Source: a virus
DNA: 55,711 nt
Virus record (IMG/VR): IMGVR_UViG_3300025759_000119
Location: 1-55,711 of that record
Strand: one strand, 5' to 3'
Within the stretch, counting starts at the first letter, position 1, and every line of letters begins with the position of its first letter. The notes beneath the pieces are model-generated. The model saw only the letters and a program-made list of their open reading frames with translations. It did not search any database and was not told the DNA's origin. Shown piece by piece: positions 1 through 8,522 of the stretch. The position numbers and the translations under genes were made by a program.

Positions 1-1
1 C

Positions 2-109
2 GTAGGTGGAGATCAAAAGATTGTTGTAAACGCTGCCGACTCGATTACTGTGACAGCTTCACAGGCATCAGCCGCTGACGTTACCCTGTCTGTACTGGAG
101 ATCACCTGA
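2..109 (+). CDS. Partial structural protein, C-terminal 35 aa
   Basis: An open frame enters from the left edge and ends at a TGA that overlaps the ATG of the next gene (TGATG). The visible part ends in SVLEIT and is rich in Ala, Val, Ser and Thr, like the small structural proteins at the right end of the window. Tight coupling to a tail-fibre gene suggests a virion role. The start lies outside the window, so size and family are unknown. Joining the right edge of the window directly to the left edge does not continue the last gene into this frame. Confidence 0.6.
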   Translation, partial: VGGDQKIVVNAADSITVTASQASAADVTLSVLEIT

Positions 110-894
110 TGGCTCTAAGTAAAATCGGAAAAAATCAAGTAGATCAGTCCGCTTCCCTTACGGTAGATAGCGACCTCACAGTTGACACCAATACGCTTGT
201 TGTTGACAGCACAAATAATCGGGTGGGCATCGGAGATAACAACCCAACCCAAGCACTTAGTGTAGGTGGGCATATTAAAGTAGACGCTGGCTTAACAGGT
301 TATATCCTAGGGCCAACAGGAGAAATGCTGGTTGGCGAAGATGGCACGGGTTTTTTTCTAGGCACTGGTTTCGGTGCTAATCCGAATATTCCATTCTACA
401 TAGGTCACGCCAACACAGCATCATATAACTTCCGAATGGGAGGGAGTGGTGGCGGTAATAATGTCCTTGCGATTGACAGTTCAGGCCGTGTGACTATGCC
501 GTATCAGCCAGCGTTTTGTGCGCAGGCTTCAGGGGGCTATCAAACAACTAGTCCAATTCCCTTTACTTCTGCAAAAGTAAATACAGGTGGTCATTTCAAT
601 ACATCAACTTACCTATTTACTGCGCCAATAGCAGGGCGATACCTTTTTACTCTGCATATTTATTTTGATAACAACACAAGTGCTGATGGCTACCCAAGGT
701 TCGTAGTAAACGGCTCATATAACCACGGATATGCTTATATGCAAGGAAATAGTGATGGAGATAAAACATCTTCTATGACCACGATGATATCGTTAGCCGC
801 CGGCGATTCTATTCAAGTTACATATTCAGGTGGTGGGTTGCAATATTATGGCGGGGCAGATGAAACTCAATTCACTGGGTTTCTAATCGGTTAA
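109..894 (+). CDS. Tail fibre/adhesin with C-terminal C1q-like domain
   Basis: Likely a receptor-binding tail protein of 261 aa. The N-terminal ~60 residues have the repeated T-V-D-S/N pattern and VGIG motif typical of phage fibre heads that precede a trimeric shaft. Residues ~131-261 read like a C1q/TNF-type jelly roll: AFCAQ near the start, the central GGHFNTSTYLFTAPIAGRYL matching the NxGxxYxxxxxxFxxPxxGxYxF core, then LAAGDSIQV and a final FTGFLIG. C1q domains trimerise and are known on phage fibre tips. It is followed at 18 bp by a small partner gene. The fold call is from motif reading; the receptor is unknown. Confidence 0.7.
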   Translation: MALSKIGKNQVDQSASLTVDSDLTVDTNTLVVDSTNNRVGIGDNNPTQALSVGGHIKVDAGLTGYILGPTGEMLVGEDGTGFFLGTGFGANPNIPFYIGHANTASYNFRMGGSGGGNNVLAIDSSGRVTMPYQPAFCAQASGGYQTTSPIPFTSAKVNTGGHFNTSTYLFTAPIAGRYLFTLHIYFDNNTSADGYPRFVVNGSYNHGYAYMQGNSDGDKTSSMTTMISLAAGDSIQVTYSGGGLQYYGGADETQFTGFLIG

Positions 895-912
895 CTCAAC
901 GGAGTAAAAACA

Positions 913-1188
913 ATGACACAAACAATCACAATCGAACTGACAGATACTCAGTTCAAAGGCTTAGAATACGCTGCATTGTCTCCGTCTGATTGGGCTGAGA
1001 ACGCAGTGACTGAACGTGCAAGGATTGCCAATGACGAAATTGTATCTATCTACACTAACCGTGCGCTAGATGAGGGGGTGCAGATTCCAGCTACTCGTGA
1101 ACTTATCGTGGCTGACGCATTTACACGCGGGTGGGTTAAGACCGCCGAGCAGCGTAACGCCGAAGCAGAAGCCAACTTACCGGAGTAA
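913..1188 (+). CDS. Small tail-fibre partner protein, possible assembly chaperone
   Basis: A 91-aa acidic, mostly helical protein without a signal peptide, preceded by GGAG (ACGGAGTAAAAACA before the ATG). It sits between two fibre genes, with 18 bp before it and 3 bp after it. Fibre-small-gene pairs recur five times in the first 8 kb, so a role in fibre folding or attachment is inferred. I do not recognise the family. It ends with the same acidic NLPE-type tail as other partners (SPE at 2524, KPE at 6507). Confidence 0.6.
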   Translation: MTQTITIELTDTQFKGLEYAALSPSDWAENAVTERARIANDEIVSIYTNRALDEGVQIPATRELIVADAFTRGWVKTAEQRNAEAEANLPE

Positions 1189-1191
1189 ATA

Positions 1192-2217
1192 ATGGGATAC
1201 ATAGGCACTCCAGTTCAGCAAGCATTAACCAAGACAACAAGTCAGTATTTTAACGGCACTGGTTCGCAGACCGTGTTTACGCTTAACCGCGCCGTAAACG
1301 TGCCTGAAGACCTAGAAGTGTTTGTTAACAACATTCAGCAGGAGCCGGGAGTTGGCAAGTCGTACACAGCAACTGGTACGACCCTGACCTTTGACGCCGC
1401 GCCCTCATCTGGCACAGGTAACATCTATGTTATCTATCGCGGCTTGGCAGAGGTAACGCGCCGCTTAGAGCATGATTCGGGAAATCCGCTTGCCGCTACG
1501 ACAGGTACATTTAGTGACGGAATAACAGTAGACAAAAATGGAGCCACAGTAGCTACTTTTGACAGGGCTACGAGTGATGGCAGCATTGTAGACTTCCAGA
1601 AAAGCGGCACCACTGTGGGTGATATTGGGGTCAATAACGGCGACAACCTAAGAATACAAGGTAACTCAGCTCATTCAGGAATTGAATTTGGAACTAATGC
1701 AATATTCCCACATAAAAATAGTTCAAATGTAGATGCTACCATTGATTTGGGAGAAAGCACCCTTCGTTGGAAAGACCTCTACATCTCTGGCGGTGTAGTC
1801 TTTGGCACTGGTGGCCCTTCCCCTATCACAAGCAATACGCTGGATGACTATGAGGAGGGTACTCACAATGTGACTGACCTTTCTGGTGCTGGTCTGAGTA
1901 TTATAACGAACCGTTCTTATTATGTGAAAATAGGTTCGATAGTGAACTTTCAGGCTTCAATAAATGTTCCATCAAACTCAAATAGTAATAGTTTACAACT
2001 TTCTCTACCGTTTAGTTCAAATATTGGTGGTTTCTTTGCTGGAACAGGTGTGCTGGGGTATAGCACTATATCCAGTAGTTCATTTCCAGACCTTTCACCT
2101 ATGGTAAATAATAGTGGCTCTAACATTATTTTCTACTGGGGAAATGCGTCTGGTTTTTCAAACGCAGATGCGTCTGGACATAGAATAGATTTTTGGGTTC
2201 AATGGCAACGAACATAA
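1192..2217 (+). CDS. Tail fibre protein
   Basis: 341 aa. The N-terminus (MGYIGTP, then FNGTGSQTVFTLNRAVN, LEVFVNN, QQEPG) is the beta-rich domain seen at the head of many marine-phage fibre proteins and is shared with the gene at 3817 (MAYIGSEP, FTGDGST, VVQEPG). A middle region has the shaft-like GTFSDGITVDKNGATVATF pattern, ending near residue 230 with LDDYEEGTHNV, after which a separate beta-rich tip of about 110 aa follows. This is a typical modular adhesin: conserved particle-binding head and variable tip. Start ATG follows the previous stop by 3 bp. Confidence 0.7.
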   Translation: MGYIGTPVQQALTKTTSQYFNGTGSQTVFTLNRAVNVPEDLEVFVNNIQQEPGVGKSYTATGTTLTFDAAPSSGTGNIYVIYRGLAEVTRRLEHDSGNPLAATTGTFSDGITVDKNGATVATFDRATSDGSIVDFQKSGTTVGDIGVNNGDNLRIQGNSAHSGIEFGTNAIFPHKNSSNVDATIDLGESTLRWKDLYISGGVVFGTGGPSPITSNTLDDYEEGTHNVTDLSGAGLSIITNRSYYVKIGSIVNFQASINVPSNSNSNSLQLSLPFSSNIGGFFAGTGVLGYSTISSSSFPDLSPMVNNSGSNIIFYWGNASGFSNADASGHRIDFWVQWQRT

Positions 2218-2219
2218 TA

Positions 2220-2239
2220 ACCTGATTGGATTATCAGGT
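2220..2239 (+). other. Hairpin after fibre gene
   Basis: ACCTGAT, loop TGGATT, ATCAGGT: a perfect 7-bp stem directly after the double stop of the preceding fibre gene. No T-run follows, so it is more likely an mRNA-stabilising or attenuating hairpin than a full terminator. Confidence 0.45.
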
Positions 2240-2266
2240 CGGACAGTCCATCCATAGGAGATAAAA

Positions 2267-2524
2267 ATGGCATTAACAGAAGAAACACAACAAGACAAAA
2301 TCGAAATCGTAGGCGACTACAAGCACGTTCAAGTACGCACTGCAACGGTTATCAAGCGGGACGGCGTTGAGATTAGCCGTAGCTTTCATCGGCACGTTGT
2401 AGCCCCTGACACTGATATCACAGGTGAGAGCGCCGAGGTTCGAGCTATTTGCACCGCTGTGCATACAGATGCTATAAAAGAAGCATACGCCGCGCATTTA
2501 GCCGCGCAGGTTTCACCGGAGTAA
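2267..2524 (+). CDS. Small tail-fibre partner protein
   Basis: 85 aa, preceded by a good ribosome binding site (ATAGGAGATAAAA). Predicted beta strands in the first half (KIEIVGDYKHVQVRTATVI) and an alanine-rich helix at the end. It is placed between two fibre genes, 4 bp before the next. I infer a structural or chaperone role from the repeated fibre-partner arrangement; the family is not recognised. Confidence 0.6.
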   Translation: MALTEETQQDKIEIVGDYKHVQVRTATVIKRDGVEISRSFHRHVVAPDTDITGESAEVRAICTAVHTDAIKEAYAAHLAAQVSPE

Positions 2525-2528
2525 ACAG

Positions 2529-3632
2529 ATGCCGATAAGCACCATTAATACAAACAGTATTGCAGACGATGCCGTTACCGTACCAAAGGTAACGGATCAG
2601 GTGCTTACGCACAGGAATCTCATCATCAATGGTGCGATGCAGGTGGCACAGCGGGGTACGAGTGGGTCTATTTCAACAGGTAATCCAAATTATGCTTCAA
2701 TAGATAGATTTAAGACTGAAGCATATGACGCTGATCAATTTGTTGGAACTTGGACGCAAGTCACAGATGCTCCTACAGGTTTTTCATATTCTGGAAAGTG
2801 GACAACAACAACCGCAGAATCAGCAATTGACGCTAGTGAACTTTTTGATGTAAGGCATGTTATTGAGGCACAAAATGTTACACATTTAAATTATGGATCA
2901 GTTGATGCAAAAACTGGCACTTTATCTTTTTGGGTAAAATCTTCTGTGACAGGAACTTTTACCGTTAATGTATATAATATGGATTCAAACAGACACCTTC
3001 CAAAAGAGTATACAATAGACTCTGCTAACACATGGGAAAAAAAGATAATAACTGTAATAGGAGATACAGGCGGCAACAATTTTGCCAATGACAATGGTCC
3101 CGGACTACAATTTACTTGGAACTTAGCGGCGGGGAGTGCTTATAGTGGAACCCCTGTTACAGGATCGTGGGCAGCATATTCTGGGCCTGCTTGGGCGGGA
3201 GCAAACCAATCAAACGCTGTGGGAACAACTCTTAATGCAACATGGCAACTTACAGGCGTTCAATTTGAAGTAGGCGATACAGCCACGCCGTTTGAACACC
3301 GCAGCTATGGCGAGGAACTGTCGTTGTGTCAGAGGTATTATGAAAAATGTGGCGCTGGTATTGTAGGCGGCACTTCTTCCAATACGACTGCGTGGAACAG
3401 CGGCATAGCCTTTAAAGTAGAAAAAAGGGCGACCCCATCCGTTATTCATTTAGCTAATTTCACCGCCATAACCCCCGGTTCAAACACACATACAGTAAGT
3501 GTTAGCACAATGCAGTACTCTACTACATGGGGGGCGTGTTTAACCCATACAGCGACTGGGAGCGCGGGTAGCAACCAATGTTGGTTGTACTTCGAATCCA
3601 GTAACAACATTGCCTTTGATGCGGAGTTATAA
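2529..3632 (+). CDS. Tail fibre protein, NLIINGAMQVAQRGT type (copy A)
   Basis: 367 aa. After a short TINTNSIADDAVT lead it carries RNLIINGAMQVAQRGTS, a motif of many phage fibre proteins, followed by a beta-sandwich of carbohydrate-binding-module type (YASIDRF, LSFWVKSS, WEKKIITV, VQFEVGDTATPFEHRSYGEEL) and a short variable tip. It is paralogous to the protein at 6512-7609: the two match almost perfectly in two 45-bp DNA boxes but are diverged between them. Glycan binding is inferred from the fold pattern, not seen as specific residues. Confidence 0.7.
   Translation: MPISTINTNSIADDAVTVPKVTDQVLTHRNLIINGAMQVAQRGTSGSISTGNPNYASIDRFKTEAYDADQFVGTWTQVTDAPTGFSYSGKWTTTTAESAIDASELFDVRHVIEAQNVTHLNYGSVDAKTGTLSFWVKSSVTGTFTVNVYNMDSNRHLPKEYTIDSANTWEKKIITVIGDTGGNNFANDNGPGLQFTWNLAAGSAYSGTPVTGSWAAYSGPAWAGANQSNAVGTTLNATWQLTGVQFEVGDTATPFEHRSYGEELSLCQRYYEKCGAGIVGGTSSNTTAWNSGIAFKVEKRATPSVIHLANFTAITPGSNTHTVSVSTMQYSTTWGACLTHTATGSAGSNQCWLYFESSNNIAFDAEL
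2619..2663 (+). repeat. Fibre-module box 1, copy A
   Basis: 45 bp encoding LIINGAMQVAQRGTS. It matches 6581-6625 with two differences, while the sequence just downstream is clearly diverged. The contrast suggests a recombination boundary or recent conversion. Confidence 0.8.
3267..3311 (+). repeat. Fibre-module box 2, copy A
   Basis: 45 bp encoding EVGDTATPFEHRSYG; one mismatch against 7223-7267. A further 17-bp identical string TTTGATGCGGAGTTATA ends both genes (3615-3631 and 7592-7608). Confidence 0.8.
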
Positions 3633-3634
3633 CG

Positions 3635-3817
3635 ATGAATGAAATAAACATTGAATCGGCGGTTTACTCCGTAGACTTTGAAGGCAACAACTGCTCCATC
3701 AACGCAACCATTGACGGTATCCGGGTGTCAGTACCTCTTGACCCAGCCAACCGTCACTACGCCGAAATCTCGCGTCAGGTTGAAGCGGGTGAATTAACTA
3801 TACAGGAAGCTGATTAA
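3635..3817 (+). CDS. 60-aa fibre partner protein (copy A)
   Basis: 60 aa, starting 3 bp after the fibre gene and ending in TAATG that overlaps the next start, so translation is probably coupled. The C-terminal half NRHYAEISRQVEAGELTI is shared almost exactly with the protein at 7612-7794, which follows the paralogous fibre gene. The N-terminal half is a short beta segment with SINATIDG. The constant pairing with one fibre type suggests a dedicated structural partner or chaperone; function not recognised. Confidence 0.65.
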   Translation: MNEINIESAVYSVDFEGNNCSINATIDGIRVSVPLDPANRHYAEISRQVEAGELTIQEAD

Positions 3818-4548
3818 TGGCATACATAGGATCAGAGCCAAATTATGGAACGGTAGCTTCCCAGCGCTTTACGGGCGATGGGTCAACGACCTCGTTTGGC
3901 CTGACCCAGACTGTTCCAGACGGTGAGTCAATCATAGTCACTATCGGCAACGTGGTTCAAGAACCGGGGGCCTCGGCTGCATATACGGCATCCGGCAACA
4001 CCCTAGCCTTTAGCGCCGCACCGGCTAACGGTGATGTGATTATGGTGCGCTACCTTGGGCGTTCTATTGACACGCCATCTAGCTACACCAACGTCATCCG
4101 GTTTAAGTATGTGGCTACAGCCAGCCAGACAGTCTTTACTGGTGCGGACATTAACAGCGCCATTCTGGCGTTTAGCGGCCCTGTTGTAGATGTGTTTTTA
4201 AACGGTGTGCATCTGGACGAAACAGACTATACTATCAGCAACGGCGACACGGTTACTTTAGCCACTGGCGCTACACTGAATGACGAGATTGTAATTATAG
4301 CCTACCGCGCCCAGACCTTTGCGGATGTGGTGGCAGCGTCAACTGGGGGAACTTTTGCTGGCGGCATAACCGCGCCGAACTTCCAGACGACAGTAACGAA
4401 GGTACATACGGCTGTGTTCCGCACCAACAACCAGACGGTTACGCAGAACACGACAATTGCCACGGCAGAAAATGCGCTGGCTATTGGCCCACTGACCATA
4501 GACCCATCAGCCACAATCACGGTTGACGGCAACTTAACAATACTGTGA
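3817..4548 (+). CDS. Tail fibre protein, head/shaft type
   Basis: 243 aa. Shares with the gene at 1192 the N-terminal plan MAYIGSEP...RFTGDGSTTSFGL...VTIGNVVQEPG, which occurs twice in tandem here (second unit around residues 95-165, FKYVATASQTVFTGAD ... VDVFLNGVHLDETDY). It ends in a short beta-helix-like run (TTVTKVHTAVFRTNNQTVTQNTTI) without a large tip. Probably an adapter or shaft subunit. Confidence 0.65.
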   Translation: MAYIGSEPNYGTVASQRFTGDGSTTSFGLTQTVPDGESIIVTIGNVVQEPGASAAYTASGNTLAFSAAPANGDVIMVRYLGRSIDTPSSYTNVIRFKYVATASQTVFTGADINSAILAFSGPVVDVFLNGVHLDETDYTISNGDTVTLATGATLNDEIVIIAYRAQTFADVVAASTGGTFAGGITAPNFQTTVTKVHTAVFRTNNQTVTQNTTIATAENALAIGPLTIDPSATITVDGNLTIL

Positions 4549-4555
4549 GGCATAG

Positions 4556-5095
4556 ATGGCTTCTATATTAAATGTAGACCAAATCAATAATGCGGCGGGT
4601 ACGTCTGCTGTCACGATTGACGCAAGCACAGGCAAGCCATCGTTTCCGAATGGTGCGACACTGCCAGCGGGTAGTGTGGTTCAGATGCAAAATTCTTTTG
4701 GAGACACCACAATCGCTATTGCTAATAGTGGTACTGGCAGAATTTATGCCGACCTTTTAACAATTTCATACACCCCAATATCCTCTTCAAATAAAATTGT
4801 TTTACTTGGAACCAGCGGGTTTACCTCTAATAGTTCCGAAACAGTGAGGGGTGCTTTTGGTATTATTTTTGAAGTTAATGGCATTAACCACGGTTTTGGC
4901 GCTTACCCGTGGTATGATGGCGCTCTTGTATATCCGGCATACCCGCCAGATACAACAATTTCAAAAACCGTAGAGGTTCCTACTGGAAGCTCTTTTGATA
5001 TAAAGCTCAAAGGGTATTCATATAACGAATTAGTAGACACTATGACTCCGAGATTCTTTACATACTCATTGACCGTTATGGAGATTGCACAATGA
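4556..5095 (+). CDS. Small tail fibre/tip protein
   Basis: 179 aa. The N-terminus ASILNVDQINNAAGTSAVTI is a short attachment segment common in marine-phage fibres, also seen at 5092 and 5577 (STLYVDTIN, TSILKVSEIQ). The remaining ~130 residues form one beta domain with the SYTPISSSNKIVLLG signature (ITPKSxSSKIxL type), also present in the next protein. The last four bases ATGA overlap the start of the next gene. Likely a tail-tip module; ligand unknown. Confidence 0.65.
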   Translation: MASILNVDQINNAAGTSAVTIDASTGKPSFPNGATLPAGSVVQMQNSFGDTTIAIANSGTGRIYADLLTISYTPISSSNKIVLLGTSGFTSNSSETVRGAFGIIFEVNGINHGFGAYPWYDGALVYPAYPPDTTISKTVEVPTGSSFDIKLKGYSYNELVDTMTPRFFTYSLTVMEIAQ

Positions 5096-5580
5096 GTACG
5101 CTCTATGTCGATACCATTAACGAGAAGACCAGCGGCAACGGTGTGCAGATTCCGGGTCATGTGGTTCAGGTTCAATATCGCGCTGTACCAAACAATGGAT
5201 TTACTACTACTAGTAGTTCTATGACAGATGTAACCGATTGGTATGTAGATATAACGCCAAAATTCTCCAACAGTATCTTAGTTTGGCAAACTACAATTAC
5301 CCTACTATTAGACAATGCTAATGCCTATGGCAGATTTAGGATTGTAGATTCAAATAATGGCGACACACAATGGAGCAGTAACAACTATATGGGTAGTTCT
5401 TCATATAACCAGCCTGTAAATACAATGCTTGACTATCCATTTCTTCACGCGAACACAGCCGGGACAACAAGTTCAATGCGACTACAATTTCAAGTGCAAG
5501 TAAACTCTGGGGGAACACTAAACAACGCTTGGTCAAGTTCGGATAATAGAATAGTTATGGTAACGGAGATCGCTCAATGA
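5092..5580 (+). CDS. Small tail fibre/tip protein
   Basis: 162 aa, overlapping both neighbours by 4 bp (ATGA). Same plan as the preceding protein: attachment segment LYVDTINEKTSGNGV, then a beta domain with VDITPKFSNSILVW. It ends in VMVTEIAQ, close to the preceding protein's LTVMEIAQ, so the two are diverged paralogues. Role inferred as an alternative tip domain. Confidence 0.65.
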   Translation: MSTLYVDTINEKTSGNGVQIPGHVVQVQYRAVPNNGFTTTSSSMTDVTDWYVDITPKFSNSILVWQTTITLLLDNANAYGRFRIVDSNNGDTQWSSNNYMGSSSYNQPVNTMLDYPFLHANTAGTTSSMRLQFQVQVNSGGTLNNAWSSSDNRIVMVTEIAQ

Positions 5581-6104
5581 CCTCGATATTGAAAGTCTCC
5601 GAGATCCAAGACCCAACGAACAGCAACACCGCGCTGACGATTAACAGCAGCGGTATCGTTACGCCAAAAGTGCCTGTTTTGTCAATTGGGGCGTGGTCGG
5701 GTACACAAAGCATTTCTAGTGGTGTTTGGACAGGAATTGATTGGTCTACACACGCAACTGTCCAAGCGGACAACACCAGCACTTGGGACAGTGCAAACGA
5801 AAGATGGCAACCAAATGTTGCGGGCTACTATTTTTGCACTTTAATCACTGCATCTGGGTCGGGAACTATACGCGCAGTGGGTGCAAGATTAACAAAGAAT
5901 GGAAGCGTATATGCTGAAAACGTCATTTGGCTTGCGAGTGAATCTTATGGCGATGACCTTACCTGCACTACCCAAGCGTTAATCCCTATGAACGGAACCA
6001 CTGATTATCTGGGTGCAGAAGCGTACATTTATGACAGCGTTGCAGGTAGTGATAATCTGCTTTCATACACGCGCCATGACTGCTTTTTAGTCAGCGCACT
6101 TTAA
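5577..6104 (+). CDS. Small tail fibre with C1q-like domain
   Basis: 175 aa. Attachment segment TSILKVSEIQDPTNSNTAL, then a jelly-roll-like domain: WQPNVAGYYFCTLITAS corresponds to the FxxPxxGxYxF element of C1q domains, followed by RLTKNGSVYAEN, then GTTDYLGAEAYI and a closing HDCFLVSAL. With the gene at 109 this is the second C1q-like protein in the cluster. Overlaps the previous gene by 4 bp. Confidence 0.6.
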   Translation: MTSILKVSEIQDPTNSNTALTINSSGIVTPKVPVLSIGAWSGTQSISSGVWTGIDWSTHATVQADNTSTWDSANERWQPNVAGYYFCTLITASGSGTIRAVGARLTKNGSVYAENVIWLASESYGDDLTCTTQALIPMNGTTDYLGAEAYIYDSVAGSDNLLSYTRHDCFLVSAL

Positions 6105-6120
6105 TAGGAGTAAAAACAAA

Positions 6121-6507
6121 ATGGCATCAATATCAGAGGCTCTGACCGAACTAGGCATCACCGAATGGGTGTTGCGTGGTGAGCCAACAAATGAAGCAGA
6201 ATTCAACGAGATGTTCCGTAAAGTCACCGGAGCAGACGCTAATGGTTCAGCAATCGAAAGCAGCAACGTAGCTGACTGGGGATGTAGCTGGGCAACCGTC
6301 AACGCAAAGCTAACCGAGCTTAATGCAGCGGAGCCTTTGAAGCTGTTGCGCGCCGAGCGTGACCGCTTGATTGCGGCTACCGACTGGTGGGCATCGTCTG
6401 ACCTTACAATGAGCGCCGAGCGTACAGCATACCGTCAGGCACTGCGTGACATCACTGACAGCTACACCTCACTTGACGATGTTGTGTGGCCTACAAAGCC
6501 GGAGTAA
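6121..6507 (+). CDS. Tail assembly chaperone-like protein
   Basis: 128 aa. The C-terminal ~50 residues, RAERDRLIAATDWWASSDL ... YRQALRDITDSY ... VWPTKPE, match the pattern of the phage tail assembly chaperone family (LRxxRNxLLxxTDWxxxxD, YRQALRDIP, WPxxP). Such proteins assist fibre or tail assembly and are usually encoded beside the fibre gene. The N-terminal 75 residues are unrelated to anything I recognise. Preceded by AATAGGAGTAAAAACAA. Confidence 0.75.
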   Translation: MASISEALTELGITEWVLRGEPTNEAEFNEMFRKVTGADANGSAIESSNVADWGCSWATVNAKLTELNAAEPLKLLRAERDRLIAATDWWASSDLTMSAERTAYRQALRDITDSYTSLDDVVWPTKPE

Positions 6508-6511
6508 GTAA

Positions 6512-7609
6512 ATGAGCCGTGCAAGAGACCTAGCCGATTTAGGTGGTAGCGCAGATGCTGGTGGCCTGACAGGACGCAACCTCATCATCAACGGTGCGAT
6601 GCAGGTGGCACAGCGGGGGACGAGTGTTACTGGCTATACTGATGGGTCAGGTCAAACTTATGTTGCTGACAGGTGGAAAATTCAGGAATATGGCGCTCCG
6701 GCTGCTCAATATACAATCACACAAAATGACATTGCTTCGGAAAATATACCCTTTAGCAAGTCATTAAAATTTGCTTGCACTGCTACAGAAACATCCAGTT
6801 CTTATCTTTTTAGAACAAGATATGATATTGAGGGTCAAGATTGTCAAATCCTTCAATATGGAACATCTGATGCGAAAGATGTAACGCTTTCTTTTTGGGT
6901 AAAATCTAACCTAACAGGCGTTATTAGTGGTTTTCTTTATAATTATGCCAATAATAAGATTATTGGGTGGGAGGCTAGTATAACTTCAGCGGATACTTGG
7001 GAGCGTAAGACTGTAACAATTCCCCCCGATTCAAATACTGTATTTGATGATAATACTACCGGACTTAGTATGGCTTTTACATTTTCTTCTGATTCAAGTT
7101 GGAGCAGTTCTTGGAGTACCACTTCTTGGCAAACCTACGCAAATACTAATCATACTTCTCCAAGTAATATTAATCTCGGAAGTTCGACAAGCAACTATCT
7201 TGAGTTGACAGGCATCCAGCTAGAAGTAGGCGACACAGCCACGCCGTTTGAACACCGCAGCTATGGCAATGAGTTGGCTAGGTGTCAGAGGTATTACTGG
7301 GCGGCACAAAAACTAAACCAAGTTGATGGCAATATTGGTGGTATCGCTATGGCTTATGGTGCTAATAGTGTATATTGGCCTATAATATTTCCAACAACAA
7401 TGAGGACAACACCTTCAGTAGCTTCTGGAGGGACGTGGAGAACCCGGCAAAACAACTTGTACACGTTTACTGCGGCCTTTGGCTATCAACAATCGGGTAT
7501 AAGTGGTGTAATCCTATCACAAGGTGCAACAGGCAACGCTGCCGCTTCTGTGTTTTGGGTAGAGCCAAATGATGGTACTGCCTTCCTGAATTTTGATGCG
7601 GAGTTATAG
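6512..7609 (+). CDS. Tail fibre protein, NLIINGAMQVAQRGT type (copy B)
   Basis: 365 aa, paralogue of the protein at 2529. It has the same RNLIINGAMQVAQRGTS lead, LSFWVKSN, WERKTVTI and EVGDTATPFEHRSYGNEL blocks, with a divergent middle and tip. The N-terminus differs (SRARDLADLGGSADAGGL), a segment often found on fibre proteins in place of TINTNSIADDAVT. So the head segment, the middle and the tip appear to be exchanged separately. Confidence 0.7.
   Translation: MSRARDLADLGGSADAGGLTGRNLIINGAMQVAQRGTSVTGYTDGSGQTYVADRWKIQEYGAPAAQYTITQNDIASENIPFSKSLKFACTATETSSSYLFRTRYDIEGQDCQILQYGTSDAKDVTLSFWVKSNLTGVISGFLYNYANNKIIGWEASITSADTWERKTVTIPPDSNTVFDDNTTGLSMAFTFSSDSSWSSSWSTTSWQTYANTNHTSPSNINLGSSTSNYLELTGIQLEVGDTATPFEHRSYGNELARCQRYYWAAQKLNQVDGNIGGIAMAYGANSVYWPIIFPTTMRTTPSVASGGTWRTRQNNLYTFTAAFGYQQSGISGVILSQGATGNAAASVFWVEPNDGTAFLNFDAEL
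6581..6625 (+). repeat. Fibre-module box 1, copy B
   Basis: Matches 2619-2663 at 43 of 45 positions, in direct orientation about 4 kb apart. Confidence 0.8.
7223..7267 (+). repeat. Fibre-module box 2, copy B
   Basis: Matches 3267-3311 at 44 of 45 positions. Confidence 0.8.
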
Positions 7610-7611
7610 AA

Positions 7612-7794
7612 ATGGATAACACGACAATAACAAACGCACAGTATTACAATAACTCTGATGGTAACATTTCCAGCATCAAAGCCACCATTGACGGCACAGA
7701 GATGTTTATTCCCATTGACCAAACCAACCGCCACTACGCAGAAATCATGCGTCAGGTGGAAGCTGGCGAGTTGACCATAGCGGATGCTGACTGA
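7612..7794 (+). CDS. 60-aa fibre partner protein (copy B)
   Basis: 60 aa, paralogue of the protein at 3635: SIKATIDG and NRHYAEIMRQVEAGELTI are shared. It follows the copy-B fibre by 2 bp and overlaps the next ATG by one base. The duplication includes both the fibre and this partner, which supports a functional pair. Confidence 0.65.
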   Translation: MDNTTITNAQYYNNSDGNISSIKATIDGTEMFIPIDQTNRHYAEIMRQVEAGELTIADAD

Positions 7795-8522
7795 TGTTTG
7801 GTGAGTTGACGCTATCGGAAAGGGCTATTGCAGACCACAGCATTTTAACGCTGGGTTCAGCCACCTCTGACGCCAACTTTACATTAAATCAGACCGGCAC
7901 ATATATCGGTATTACTAGCGCCGAAATGAACGCCATTGCTAGTAAGGCATCAATTGCTGTTGGCATATTAGTTGGTATTATAGATGCCACACTTGAGTTC
8001 ACTCAAAGCAGTGAAGCCACTCGTTTTGCTACCGGTATATCAGGGCAGGTGTTTAGCACTTTGCAAACCAGTGAGGGGCTACGGTTTGCCACAGGCATCT
8101 CAGAGCAGGACGCAGCGTTTATCCAAAGCAGCGCTGCAAGCAGCACCCTTAGTGGTATATCAGAGCAAGAAGCAGCGTTTATTGTATCGGCTCTTGGCGG
8201 GGCAATCACAAACAACCCCGCATCACTGGAAGCTGTATTCATACAGACAACAAATGGGATAGCGGTTCGAGGCGGTATATCAGAGCAAGACTCTTCGTTC
8301 ACGCAAGCAACTCTTGCCTCTAGGGTTTTTGAAGCAGACCCGCTGCAAATCAGCGGTGTATTCATACAAACAACTGATGGTCGTCTCTATTGGGACATCT
8401 GGACAGGATCTCCGTCAACATCACCACAAGAGTCTTGGGTTCAAATAAACCCAACAGGTGGAACGTGGACAGAGATCAACGCTGGTGGTATAGTAGACAT
8501 CTGGACACAAAAGGTGGTGTAA
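7794..8522 (+). CDS. Repeat-containing structural protein
   Basis: 242 aa. Residues ~60-200 hold about six repeats of roughly 25 aa with the motif GISEQDAAFIQSSAASS (variants GISGQVFSTLQTS, GISEQEAAFIVSA, GGISEQDSSFTQAT, PLQISGVFIQTT), probably a repetitive beta-shaft. The last 45 residues, WVQINPTGGTWTEINAGG ... DIW, resemble a Trp-rich end found in phage adhesins. It lies among fibre genes and overlaps or abuts both neighbours. A tail-fibre shaft is the best guess. Confidence 0.55.
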   Translation: MFGELTLSERAIADHSILTLGSATSDANFTLNQTGTYIGITSAEMNAIASKASIAVGILVGIIDATLEFTQSSEATRFATGISGQVFSTLQTSEGLRFATGISEQDAAFIQSSAASSTLSGISEQEAAFIVSALGGAITNNPASLEAVFIQTTNGIAVRGGISEQDSSFTQATLASRVFEADPLQISGVFIQTTDGRLYWDIWTGSPSTSPQESWVQINPTGGTWTEINAGGIVDIWTQKVV

